A stretch of 64,000 bases of DNA, from positions 1 through 64,000 of the forward strand of contig NZ_CACRYJ010000014.1 of the NCBI RefSeq assembly GCF_902703175.1. Reading direction: 5' to 3'. The translations under genes and the position numbers were made by a program. The DNA comes from Occultella aeris (GTDB lineage: Bacteria > Actinomycetota > Actinomycetes > Actinomycetales > Beutenbergiaceae). This document shows positions 35,189 to 43,448 of the stretch, piece after piece (position 1 is the stretch's first letter; each line of letters opens with the position of its first letter). The notes beneath the pieces were generated by a model. That model was not told the origin of the DNA and did no database searches. It worked only from the letters and a program-made list of their open reading frames with translations.

Positions 35189-36174
35189 CGAGCCACGGCC
35201 GCCTCGCCGGCGTCATCCCACCCCTGTGCACCCCACTCACGCCCGACGGGGAGGTCGACGAAGCTTCACTGGATCGGCTCGTCGACCACCTCATCGAGGG
35301 CGGCGTGCACGGGCTCTTCGTACTCGGAACCACCGGTGAGGTGAGCGCGCTCACCGACGCCCAGCGCGAACAGGTGGTGGTTGCCACGGTGGCACGGGCG
35401 GGCGGGCGGCTGCCCGTGCTTGCCGGCGCGATCGACACGGGTACGGACCGGGTGGTGGACCAGGCACGGCGCGCCGCGGCGGCGGGTGCGGATGCCGTGG
35501 TGGTGACCGCGCCGTTCTACGCGGCGACGCATCCCGAGGAGATCCGCCGGCACTTCGCCGAGGTCGCGGCGCGCGTGGACGTGCCGGTGGTGGCCTACGA
35601 CATCCCGTCCAAGGTGGGCACAAAACTGTCACCGGACACTGTCATCGAGCTCGCCGCCGAAGGTGCGATCGTCGCCGTCAAGGACTCCAGCGGCTCGGAC
35701 GTGTCCTTGCGCGCACTGTTGTCGCGGCGGTTCGCACGCGGCCTCGACCTGTCCATCTTCACAGGGTCCGAGCTCACCGTCGACTACGCGATCGGACTGG
35801 GCTGCGACGGTGTGGTGCCGGGACTGGGGAACGTGGACCCGGCCGGCTATCGGCGCCTGTTCGATCTGGCCCGCGCGGGCCAGGTCGAACAGGCACGCTC
35901 CGAACAGGACCGGCTCTTCGAACTCTTCGGGATCACCGCCGTCGCCAACAGGACCCGGCGCTCGGCCACCTCGGCCGCTCTCGGCGCGTTCAAGGCCGCC
36001 CTGGTGGACCTGGGAGTGATCGCCGGAGCGACGCTGGCGCGACCCGGCATACCCCTCGACGACGCGGAGCGGGCAGGGGTCAGCGCACTCATCGCCGAGT
36101 TCGGACCGCGGATCGATGCGATAGTAGGGGCTGGAACGATCGGATCGGGAAGCGAGGAGCCCGCGGGGCAATGA
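35185..36174 (+). CDS. N-acetylneuraminate lyase / DHDPS family aldolase
   Basis: This 329-aa (beta/alpha)8 class I aldolase has the GTTGE loop (48-52), Tyr138 in VAYDIPS and Schiff-base Lys166 in VAVKDSSG. In this family the motifs alone do not separate sialate lyase from dihydrodipicolinate synthase or keto-sugar-acid aldolases. Neighbouring sialidases favour splitting sialic acid into pyruvate and N-acylmannosamine. The GTG start overlaps the sialidase stop, and the regulator start overlaps this gene's stop. No ManNAc kinase or epimerase gene lies in the window. Confidence 0.75.
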   Translation: MTSHGRLAGVIPPLCTPLTPDGEVDEASLDRLVDHLIEGGVHGLFVLGTTGEVSALTDAQREQVVVATVARAGGRLPVLAGAIDTGTDRVVDQARRAAAAGADAVVVTAPFYAATHPEEIRRHFAEVAARVDVPVVAYDIPSKVGTKLSPDTVIELAAEGAIVAVKDSSGSDVSLRALLSRRFARGLDLSIFTGSELTVDYAIGLGCDGVVPGLGNVDPAGYRRLFDLARAGQVEQARSEQDRLFELFGITAVANRTRRSATSAALGAFKAALVDLGVIAGATLARPGIPLDDAERAGVSALIAEFGPRIDAIVGAGTIGSGSEEPAGQ

Positions 36175-36902
36175 CGGCGCAGAGCGGAGCAGGACGGGCC
36201 TTGGCCAGCCAGGCCGTGACCCGGACCAGGATCCGCGACCTGATCGTCGAGCGCAGGCTGAAGGCCGGCGACCCGCTGCCCACCGAACCGGAGTTGATGG
36301 CCGAGCTCGGTGTCTCCCGCAACTCGCTCCGCGAGGCGATCAAGGCCATGCAGGCCGTCGGCATCATCGACGTGCGGCACGGCTACGGGACGTTCGTCGG
36401 CTCGGCCGGCCTGAAGTCCCTGGAGGAAGGGCTCGGCTTCCGGCTCACACTGTCCGCGAGCGGGGACCTCGCCGACGTCCGGGAACTGCTGCAACTGCGG
36501 CGCGCCCTCGAGGTCGGTCTCGCTCGCGAGGTCACCGCGTACTGGTCCCAGGGCTCTCGGGCGCCCCTGGAGGCCGTCGTGGCGGAGATGGATGCGGCCG
36601 CGGCCGAGGGCCGGTACTTCCCAGATGAGGACTGGCGATTCCACGCCACCATGTATGAGCCCTTGAACAACGGACTGATCCTCGACCTGCTCCGCGTCTT
36701 CTGGCGGACCTTCCAGCACGTCGACGACAAGCTGCCGGGCCCGCGCTACACGCCCAAGGATGCTGTGAGCTGGCACCGGGAGATCTGCGACGCGCTCGCG
36801 TCCGGCGAGCCCGAGCGCGTCGCCCAGTCCCTCGTCGAGCATTTCGACGGCATCAGCGTTCGGCTCGCCGCAGCCGGGAAGTCCGGCGCCACGAAGGACT
36901 GA
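36171..36902 (+). CDS. GntR/FadR family regulator with FCD domain (NanR-like)
   Basis: This 243-aa regulator has a winged HTH ('TRIRDLIVERRLKAGDPLPTEPELMAELGVSRNSLREAIKAMQAVGIIDV', about 17-66) and an all-helical FCD ligand domain. Candidate metal ligands are Asp and His in EDWRFHATMYE, His in WHREICDAL and His in VEHFDGI. It ends the sialidase-lyase operon (ATGA overlap). It probably autoregulates and controls the importer operon through the palindrome at 34056-34068. Confidence 0.9.
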   Translation: MTAQSGAGRALASQAVTRTRIRDLIVERRLKAGDPLPTEPELMAELGVSRNSLREAIKAMQAVGIIDVRHGYGTFVGSAGLKSLEEGLGFRLTLSASGDLADVRELLQLRRALEVGLAREVTAYWSQGSRAPLEAVVAEMDAAAAEGRYFPDEDWRFHATMYEPLNNGLILDLLRVFWRTFQHVDDKLPGPRYTPKDAVSWHREICDALASGEPERVAQSLVEHFDGISVRLAAAGKSGATKD

Positions 36903-37098
36903 TGCGGGCACTCCCCTGCGATGTACCACTGCCGCCCGCTCCTGCGAACGGGCCTGATGGGTTACACGTCGCCTGTGACATCTCCTGGGTGGGTGGCTGG
37001 GCCTGTGGATGGTGGGGCATCCGGGGCTGGTTCGACCGCCTTGGACCCACTGTTCTGTGGTCTGGTGCCTCGTTGTCCACAATGGGTTGACACCCTCC

Positions 37099-37126
37099 TT
37101 GCCTCGTGGGCCGACTCCCGTAGCGT
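37099..37126 (+). promoter_or_regulatory. candidate promoter of the HNH gene
   Basis: TTGCCT (37099-37104) and TAGCGT (37121-37126) are spaced by 16 bp, about 40 bp before the start codon. TAGCGT is a frequent actinobacterial -10 form. The rest of the 260-bp gap (36903-37162) holds only a weak GCCCG/CGGGC hairpin near 36933-36953. Confidence 0.4.
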
Positions 37127-37162
37127 GGTTCGCACTAGGACGCACGTACGAAGGGGCGGGGG

Positions 37163-39127
37163 GTGAGGATGATGGACTGGACCACGGGTCACACGCCGGG
37201 CGAGGGCACACCCGAGCGGGGCACCGGTCCGGTCGATCTTGCCTCGGACCCACGGCGCGCGGCCGACCTGGCCGCGTTGTTGGGCGGGTCCCTGGATGAC
37301 CGGCTCTTCGTCCTCGACTGCGTCACCGCCGCGTTGGCTGCCACCGATCCGTTCGAGGAGCAGCACGAGCACACCGGGCGGGCGTTGGGTGCGGCGAGTG
37401 TGCGGGCCCACCGTGATATCGAGATCCTGACCGGTCGGCGCCTGGACTGGCTCGCGGCCGAGCGGGCCGAGGGCATGTGGGACCTGTCCGGCAAGGTCCG
37501 CACCTACCCCCAGCACGTCGCCCGCACGCACCGGATGTCCTTCGCCCGGGCCTCACGCGAGGTCCGCCTGGCCGACCGGCTCGCCAACGACCTGCCCGAA
37601 GTCCGTCAAGCCCTGCGCACCGGGCAGCTCGGAGTGGAGCAGGCCGGCCTGATCGCGACGGTCGCGGCCTCGAGCGCGGCCCGCCGGGCCGCACTACGGC
37701 TACCCGCCCGCGGCATGAACAACAGCACCCCGACCGAGGCGCCCCAACCCGGCGAGACCACACCGACCAACGACGTGGCGCAAGCCGACCAAGCACCGCA
37801 GGCTGGCGCCGGACCGGAAACGAGCGACGCACCGGAAACGGGCGACGGGCCGGAGACCGGCGAGGCCACGCACAAGGGCGAGGCCGCCAGGGAGGCCGGC
37901 GGTGCAGCCGGCCCGGCCGATGGCACGGCGGACACGGCGGCCACGGCGGACACGGCGGCCACGGCGGCCACGGCGGCCACGGCGGTGAGCGTGGGTCCGT
38001 TCGATGATGACGCGACCGCGGAGTCGGTGATCCTCACACTCGCCGGTGCCGGGTCGTTCGAAGACCTGCGCGTGGTCTGCAAGTACTTCGCCGCCCTCGC
38101 CGACGCCGAGTCCGACGAACGCGGCTACCGGGAAGCCTGCGAACGGGAGTTCTTCGACCTCGCCGCCACCACCGGCGGCTTCCACCTGTCCGGATTCATC
38201 ACCGACGAACACGGCCAACTCGTCAAGGAAGCCCTCACCGCCCTGACCCCGGTCCCAGCTGCCGGTGATACCCGCACCACGAGCCAGCGCCGTGCCCAGG
38301 CCCTCGCCGACGCAGCCCAACTGATCCTCAACCAAGGCCTCGCCGGCACCGGCCAGACCGTGCGACCCCACATGGGTGTGCTGATCAGCGCACCCGAACT
38401 CGAACACATCATCGCCACCAGCGCCCACCACGGCTGGGGCACCGACACCCCCGACACCGCGGCCGACCCCACCCGCGCCGAGGCCAGGCCCGCCGAAGCC
38501 GACCCCAGCGGCGCCGAGACCAGCGGCGCCGAGACCAGGGCCGAGGACCCCGGAGCGGACATCCCCGACTGGGCCCGCACGAGCCCCGACACCGACCCGA
38601 TCGACGTCTGCGACGCGCGGCCCGTGTTCGGCCGAGACCTCCCACTCCTGCAGCCCGGCACCGGCGGGCTGACCAACCTCAAGGCCCTCGAACAGGTCGA
38701 CTGGGCCGCGATCTTGTCCCAACCCCCAGCCACCTGGGCCGACGGCACCGGCCCCGTCCCACCCTCGGTACTGCGCCGGATCGCCTGCGGCGGCGAGATC
38801 TACCGGATCATCTTCGGTCCCGACTCCGAAGTCATCAACGTCGGCAGGGCGCACCGCCGCTTCACCAACGCCCGACGCCGCGCTATGGTCGCCCGCGACC
38901 GGCACTGCACCTACCCCGGCTGCAAGGCACCGCCGCCGCTGTGCGAAGGACACCACTCCGTCATCCACTGGGCCGACGGCGGCAACACCGACCTGCACAA
39001 CGGTGCCCTGCTGTGCTTCTACCACCACCGCTTCGTCGACACCCACCAGATCACCATGATCTGGAACGGCGGAGAATGGCAGTTCTTCACCAAGGACGGA
39101 GAACAGATCCAAGACCCCGGACCATGA
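37163..39127 (+). CDS. DUF222 / HNH endonuclease-like protein
   Basis: This 654-aa member of the large actinobacterial DUF222-HNH family has an N-terminal helical DUF222 region with 'ARTHRMSFARASREVRLADRLANDLPEVRQALRTGQLGVEQA'. A low-complexity Thr/Ala/Glu-rich linker (about 175-275) contains a 9-bp minisatellite. The second conserved half has 'DERGYREACEREFFDL', and the C-terminal HNH module has Cys ligands in 'CTYPGCKAPPPLCEGHH', His in 'VIHWADGGNT' and 'HNGALLCFYHH'. The role of the family is uncertain; nuclease or mobile-element association is assumed. GTG is taken as start, and ATG 37169 is equally possible. Confidence 0.9.
   Translation: MRMMDWTTGHTPGEGTPERGTGPVDLASDPRRAADLAALLGGSLDDRLFVLDCVTAALAATDPFEEQHEHTGRALGAASVRAHRDIEILTGRRLDWLAAERAEGMWDLSGKVRTYPQHVARTHRMSFARASREVRLADRLANDLPEVRQALRTGQLGVEQAGLIATVAASSAARRAALRLPARGMNNSTPTEAPQPGETTPTNDVAQADQAPQAGAGPETSDAPETGDGPETGEATHKGEAAREAGGAAGPADGTADTAATADTAATAATAATAVSVGPFDDDATAESVILTLAGAGSFEDLRVVCKYFAALADAESDERGYREACEREFFDLAATTGGFHLSGFITDEHGQLVKEALTALTPVPAAGDTRTTSQRRAQALADAAQLILNQGLAGTGQTVRPHMGVLISAPELEHIIATSAHHGWGTDTPDTAADPTRAEARPAEADPSGAETSGAETRAEDPGADIPDWARTSPDTDPIDVCDARPVFGRDLPLLQPGTGGLTNLKALEQVDWAAILSQPPATWADGTGPVPPSVLRRIACGGEIYRIIFGPDSEVINVGRAHRRFTNARRRAMVARDRHCTYPGCKAPPPLCEGHHSVIHWADGGNTDLHNGALLCFYHHRFVDTHQITMIWNGGEWQFFTKDGEQIQDPGP
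37924..37986 (+). repeat. 9-bp minisatellite CACGGCGGN, seven units
   Basis: Seven perfect-period copies differ only at the last base (A, C or T). They encode a Thr/Ala/Asp tract in the linker of the HNH protein. Copy number can change by 3 residues per unit without shifting frame. Confidence 0.85.
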
Positions 39128-39150
39128 CCAGACGCACGCCCCCGCGGCGT

Positions 39151-39227
39151 GCCGACGGGGCTGTCCGGCTTGGTCGCCACGCACGCCCCAAGGCGGGCCG
39201 ACCGGGCTGTCCAGTGTGGTCGCGACG
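39151..39227 (+). repeat. 31-bp imperfect direct repeat downstream of the HNH gene
   Basis: Copies at 39151-39181 and 39197-39227 share 26 of 31 bases, including GGGCTGTCC and TGGTCGC. They fill the 201-bp gap between convergent HNH and nitroreductase genes. Purpose unknown. Confidence 0.55.
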
Positions 39228-39328
39228 ACGGGTGATCCGGCTGGCGCGCTGGCTCAGGACCGTACCTGCCACCGCGTTCGGCCGGACCCATCTCCTCGAT
39301 GGCGCAGCCAGACCCGTGACTCCTCCGT

Positions 39329-39958
39329 CTACCAGGAGTCGTGGTGCAGCACCGAGTCCACGCCTTCACGCGGCGCCGGTCGGAACGTCTCCCCGGTGAA
39401 GTACGCGGTCGGGAGCAGCACCCCCTGGCGCACGTGGGCCGGCACCCCGAGCAGGTCGGCAACCTCGTGCTCGTACGGCAGATGCAGGGTGGTCCACGCC
39501 GTACCCAGCCCGCGGGCACGGGCCGCGAGTGCGTAGCTCCACGCCGCCGGGAGCAGCGAGCCCCACAGCCCCGCCTGGTTCCCCTCGGGCAGTTCGGGAG
39601 CCTCGATAGCGGCGATCGTCAGCACCGGAACCCTGCCCATGACCTCGGCGAGGTGGTCGGAGGAGGATGCGACTCGGGCCTGGGCCGCAACCCGGCCGGA
39701 CTGGACCGGGCGGCTCGCCCGTTCGCTCCGGTAGGCGCCGTAGGAGCGGGCGTAGTACTCGCCGATGGCGGCGCGTTTGGCCTCGTCGGTCACCACGATC
39801 CAGTGCCACGTCTGCCGGTTGCCACCGCTCGGGGCCTGCAGAGCCACTTCGATGCACTCCCGGATCAGTTCGAAGGGGACCGGTCGGTCGAGGTCGAGGC
39901 GCTTGCGCACCGAGCGGGTCGTGCTGAGCAGTTCATCCGGGGACAACGGCAGCGTCAT
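39329..39958 (-). CDS. nitroreductase family protein
   Basis: This 209-aa FMN-dependent enzyme has the family's N-terminal 'TTRSVRKRLDLDRPV' (Arg/Ser cofactor contacts), 'APSGGNRQTWHWIVV' and 'ARGLGTAWTTLHLPYEHEVADLLGVP'. It would reduce nitro compounds or quinones, or act as a dehydrogenase. ATG 39958 is used; a GTG seven codons upstream is in frame. It is monocistronic and convergent with the HNH gene. Confidence 0.9.
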   Translation of the reverse strand: MTLPLSPDELLSTTRSVRKRLDLDRPVPFELIRECIEVALQAPSGGNRQTWHWIVVTDEAKRAAIGEYYARSYGAYRSERASRPVQSGRVAAQARVASSSDHLAEVMGRVPVLTIAAIEAPELPEGNQAGLWGSLLPAAWSYALAARARGLGTAWTTLHLPYEHEVADLLGVPAHVRQGVLLPTAYFTGETFRPAPREGVDSVLHHDSW

Positions 39959-40180
39959 GTGTGGATCCTGCACCCGCACTGCCCGCTCCCGCGACCCGGG
40001 TCGAGACGGCTCACATCGCGGACGACGGATCTGGCCACCGCGGCAGGCGATTGTGGGGCGGCACGCGCCCAGGAAGGGCCCCCGGATGCGGCCGCGACGG
40101 TAGCGTGTCGGCGTGCAACGACACCACGCGCCGACCGCGTCCGACCCTGACCACCACCTCCCGAATCGCGAGGCTGGACG

Positions 40181-41158
40181 ATGACCGGCGCCGGGCTGGT
40201 GCTCGGGGCATACGCGCTGTTCGCCGGCCGCGAGCCGGACGAACTACCCGACGCCTACCGTGCCCTCGACGCCCTCTCTGACGTGGATGCGCTCGAGATC
40301 CCCCTCGAGAACGCCGTCGGTGCGACGCCCGGCTGGGAGGCGGGCACTGACGGACTGCCGACGCTCGTGCCCGAGGGCTGGGATCTCGTGATCACCTGCA
40401 TCCCCACGGTTGTGGGGCGACTGTCGGCCGATGCGAACTACGGACTCGCGTCGACGGACGCTGACGGACGTGCGGCAGCGGTCGAGGACGTGCGTCGCGC
40501 CCTCACGCTCGCGCAGCGCGCCGCGGACCTGGCCGGTCGGCAGCGCATCCGCGCCATCGAGATCAACAGCGCTCCGACCGGGACCGCGTCTGTTGGTGAG
40601 TTCGAGCGGTCCCTGACCCAGCTGCTCGAGTCGGACCCGACCGGCACGACTCTCGCCGTCGAGCACTGCGACGCACCGCGGCCCGGCCGGCGCCCGGAGA
40701 AGGGCTTCCTCGAGCTCCACGCCGAGCTCACCGTGATCGATGCCCTCGCAGACCCCCGGCTCGGCGTCACCGTGAACTGGGGCCGGAGCGCCATCGAGGG
40801 CCGCTCCGCGGAGACCCCCGAGGAGCACGTCCGGATGGCAGCCGAGCGGGGTCGACTGGCCGGGCTCATCTTCTCCGGCGCCACCCCCGCGCCCGGGACC
40901 TCGGGAGTGGGCTGGCAGGACGGGCACATCGCGCCCCGTGGCGCGGGTGGCGACGGCGCCTGGTCGGAGAGCCTGCTCGGACCCGAGGAGATGCGTCGCA
41001 CGTTCGCCGCCGCCGGTTCGTCGGCACCGAGCTACCGGGGCCTGAAGGTCACTGCCGGTCCGCCGAGCCGAACAGTGGCGGAACGCCTCGAGGTCGCGCG
41101 CGACGCCATCGCGATGCTGCTCGACGCGGAACGTCAGGCTGCAGGAGCCGCCCAGTAG
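40181..41158 (+). CDS. DUF4862 family protein (TIM-barrel)
   Basis: This 325-aa protein resembles DUF4862, an actinobacterial family with a xylose-isomerase-like TIM barrel. It begins with 'VLGAYALFAGREPDE', then has 'DALEIPLEN', the acidic strand 'LAVEHCDAPRPGR' and 'GVTVNWGRSAIEGRS'. Several acidic residues at strand ends could bind a metal. The substrate is unknown, though a sugar or sugar phosphate is plausible from the fold. Confidence 0.8.
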   Translation: MTGAGLVLGAYALFAGREPDELPDAYRALDALSDVDALEIPLENAVGATPGWEAGTDGLPTLVPEGWDLVITCIPTVVGRLSADANYGLASTDADGRAAAVEDVRRALTLAQRAADLAGRQRIRAIEINSAPTGTASVGEFERSLTQLLESDPTGTTLAVEHCDAPRPGRRPEKGFLELHAELTVIDALADPRLGVTVNWGRSAIEGRSAETPEEHVRMAAERGRLAGLIFSGATPAPGTSGVGWQDGHIAPRGAGGDGAWSESLLGPEEMRRTFAAAGSSAPSYRGLKVTAGPPSRTVAERLEVARDAIAMLLDAERQAAGAAQ

Positions 41159-41180
41159 CCCCGACCTATGCGGCGAGGCC

Positions 41181-41198
41181 CTCCGGCTTCGGTCGGAG
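41181..41198. terminator. CTCCG/CGGAG hairpin between convergent genes
   Basis: A GC-rich stem with loop GCTTCGGT is flanked by GCC/GGC. A second hairpin, ATGCGG/CCGCAT, follows at 41213-41231. Both lie in the 91-bp gap between convergent genes and could end transcription both ways. Confidence 0.4.
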
Positions 41199-41249
41199 CG
41201 GGGCGGTAGCGGATGCGGCGGGAGTCCGCATTGCTCCTAGCACAAGGTC

Positions 41250-42752
41250 TCAGATCCCGTCGCGGTGCGTGAACCGGCCACCGACCATCGTGGCCAGTAC
41301 CGGCATCTCCCGCAGCCCACGGACCGGGTCCGTGCCGAGCGGGTCCGCGCCGACGAGCACGAGGTCGGCAACGTCCCCGACCCGGACTGCGTCGCGGCCG
41401 TCTGCAGCGCACGCGAGCGCGAGGGCGGCACCGATCCGCTGCTCGGGGTGCCACGGCTCGCGCTCGTCCTTGGTGCGGGCCACCGCGGCGGAGATGCCCA
41501 GCCAGGGATCCAGCGGGGAGACCGGCGCGTCCGACCCGAACCGGATCCGCGCGCCCGACGCGGCCAGGGACGCGAGCGGGAAGGCGTCCATGGTCCGGCC
41601 CGGCCAGTACACGTCGGCGACGTCGCGGTCATCGAGGAGATGCTCGGGCTGCACGCTCGCCGTGACCCCGAGTTCGGCGAACCTGGGCACGTCGGCTGCA
41701 TCGATCAGCTGGGCGTGCTCGATACTCCCGCCGACGCCGGCCGCGGCGAACACGTCGAGAGCGATCGTGTTCGCCCGGTCCCCGATCGCGTGGATGGACG
41801 TGGCCAGGCCCGCCCTGTGGGCCCGCGTGACCAGGTCGAGCATCTGCTCCCGGCTCCACTCCTGCACGCCGTGCCCGCCGTCGGGATAGGCGTGCCGGCA
41901 GTGCGCGGTGCGCGTGTTCAGTGCCCCGTCGGAGATGATCTTGAGCGGTCCGACCGTGAGCAGCCCGCCGGTGCCGTCCACCACGGCACCGGTCGGCAAC
42001 CCAGCGGCGATGGCCTGCTCGAGACGGTCCGGGTAGCAGCCGGCCCGAACCCGCAGCTGGTCCACCCCGGCGGCGATCCGGTCCTGCCAGGCGAAGACGT
42101 TGTCCGCCAGCTCCAGGTCCACGATCCCGGTCACGCCCCGCCCCGCGGCGGCCCGGGCGGCTCGCGCCACGAGTTGCTCGCGCAGGGCTTCGGGAGCTTC
42201 CTCGTAGTCACGGGACGCCTCGAACCAGGGTCCCTCGCGGACCATGCCGTCAGCCCCGACCGCCACGCCGAGCAGCCGCGCGCCGGCGCCGTTGACCCAG
42301 GCGCTGTGCACGTCGCCGCTGACGATCACCACCGGCACCTCGCCGGCGACGGCGTCGAGCGCGGCCAGGCTCGGCTCGTCGGGCCAGAGCCCGTCCCGGA
42401 ACCCGAAGACGTTCAGCGGCCCTCGGTCGCCGGCATCGCGGGCGGCGAGGTGGTCGGCGACCAGTCGCAGGACCTGCGCGGCGGACGACGCGGCGCTGAC
42501 GTCGAGGCGCTCCCGCAGCAGCGCCCACTGCTGCATGTGCACGTGCGCGTCCCACAGGCCAGGCACCAGATAGGCACCGTCGGCGTCGACCGGCTCGACC
42601 CCGCCATCGGTGCCGACGACGCCCGGCCCGCTGCCGCCGTCGTGCATCGACGCGACCCGACCACCGCGGATCAACACGTCGAACGGCTCGCCCCCGCCCG
42701 GCCGGCGGACACGACGCAGCAGCACGCTGACCGGGTCACTCGCTCTCGACAC
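41250..42752 (-). CDS. YtcJ-like amidohydrolase
   Basis: This 500-aa metal-dependent hydrolase is of the YtcJ/Amidohydro_3 group. The first HxH is in 'DAHVHMQQW', the metal histidine block is 'SIHAIGDRANTIALDVF', and 'FGSDAPVSPLDPW' carries the catalytic Asp. It hydrolyses amide or related bonds in an unknown small substrate. GTG 42752 was chosen because residues encoded upstream overlap the divergent SRPBCC gene and are not family-like; ATG 42785 is an alternative. Confidence 0.85.
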   Translation of the reverse strand: MSRASDPVSVLLRRVRRPGGGEPFDVLIRGGRVASMHDGGSGPGVVGTDGGVEPVDADGAYLVPGLWDAHVHMQQWALLRERLDVSAASSAAQVLRLVADHLAARDAGDRGPLNVFGFRDGLWPDEPSLAALDAVAGEVPVVIVSGDVHSAWVNGAGARLLGVAVGADGMVREGPWFEASRDYEEAPEALREQLVARAARAAAGRGVTGIVDLELADNVFAWQDRIAAGVDQLRVRAGCYPDRLEQAIAAGLPTGAVVDGTGGLLTVGPLKIISDGALNTRTAHCRHAYPDGGHGVQEWSREQMLDLVTRAHRAGLATSIHAIGDRANTIALDVFAAAGVGGSIEHAQLIDAADVPRFAELGVTASVQPEHLLDDRDVADVYWPGRTMDAFPLASLAASGARIRFGSDAPVSPLDPWLGISAAVARTKDEREPWHPEQRIGAALALACAADGRDAVRVGDVADLVLVGADPLGTDPVRGLREMPVLATMVGGRFTHRDGI

Positions 42753-42792
42753 TGCGGCAGCGTATCCGCCCGGGCATGGGATCATCGCTGCC

Positions 42793-43263
42793 ATGCCGGT
42801 CGTCGAGTCAAGCGTCGTGGTGGACCTCGATCCCGCGACGGCGTTCGCGGTGTCCCAGACCACAGGGCAGGTGCGGCTGCGCTGGGACCCGTTCATCCGC
42901 CGTCAGCACTTCCTCGATGGCGCCACCGTGCCCGCGAAGGGCGTCCGCACCATGACGCGGCACCGCAGCGGGCTGCGGATGGTCAGCGAGTACGTCTCCT
43001 ACAACCCACCGCGCAACGTCGGGATGAAGATGGTCACAGGACCGTGGTTCTTCGCTCGCCTCGGCGGTGGGTGGCGGTTCGAGGCGGCCGACGGCGGAGG
43101 TACCCGGGCGATCTGGCGGTACAACTTCTCGTGCCGGCCGGCATGGCTCGCCCCGCTCGCGGAGCGGGTCGGCGCGTGGGTCCTGCAGCGCGACATCGAC
43201 AGGCGTATCGCGGGCTTCGCGGCCGGCTGCGCCGATCCGGTGGTGGTGGCCGCAGCAGGCTGA
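42793..43263 (+). CDS. SRPBCC / polyketide-cyclase-like protein
   Basis: This 156-aa protein looks like a START-type helix-grip fold. It has an N-terminal strand 'ESSVVVDLDPATAFAVSQ', a central hairpin 'VGMKMVTGPWFFARLGGGWRFEA', a following 'RAIWRYNFSCRPAWLAPLA' and a C-terminal helix. Such proteins bind hydrophobic ligands. It is divergently transcribed from the amidohydrolase with almost no gap. Confidence 0.75.
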   Translation: MPVVESSVVVDLDPATAFAVSQTTGQVRLRWDPFIRRQHFLDGATVPAKGVRTMTRHRSGLRMVSEYVSYNPPRNVGMKMVTGPWFFARLGGGWRFEAADGGGTRAIWRYNFSCRPAWLAPLAERVGAWVLQRDIDRRIAGFAAGCADPVVVAAAG

Positions 43264-43289
43264 GCTGCGCAGGGACGACGCACTGCGTT

Positions 43290-43332
43290 GCGGTGTGGTT
43301 CCGATGTCCCTGACGCCTCGCAACCACACCGC
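43290..43332. repeat. GCGGTGTGGTT/AACCACACCGC inverted repeat
   Basis: Perfect 11-bp arms (43290-43300 and 43322-43332) around 21 bases lie between the convergent SRPBCC and CHAT genes. The right arm extends to TCGCAACCACACCGC (43318-43332), which recurs exactly at 56339-56353. It may be a terminator or an interspersed palindromic element. Confidence 0.55.
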
Positions 43333-43448
43333 TGACCGCGAATGCCCGCCGCCGGCGTCGCGCTCCAGCGCTGACCCGGCGCCCCGCCACGTTCGAGCGG
43401 CCGGGGTCGAGGACCTGGTCGCCGAGGTCGATCGACCGGAGGGTGGCA

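Noticed and set aside
37087-37126. TTGACA at 37087 as the -35 of the HNH promoter
   Set aside because: The only good -10 (TAGCGT at 37121) would be 28 bp away, too far; TTGCCT at 37099 fits better.
37924-37986. Short regular repeats as a CRISPR array
   Set aside because: Units are contiguous 9-mers inside a coding frame, with no spacers and no cas genes in the window.
41265-43313. 682-aa open frame on the plus strand
   Set aside because: It is antisense to the amidohydrolase and runs across the SRPBCC gene without protein-like motifs.
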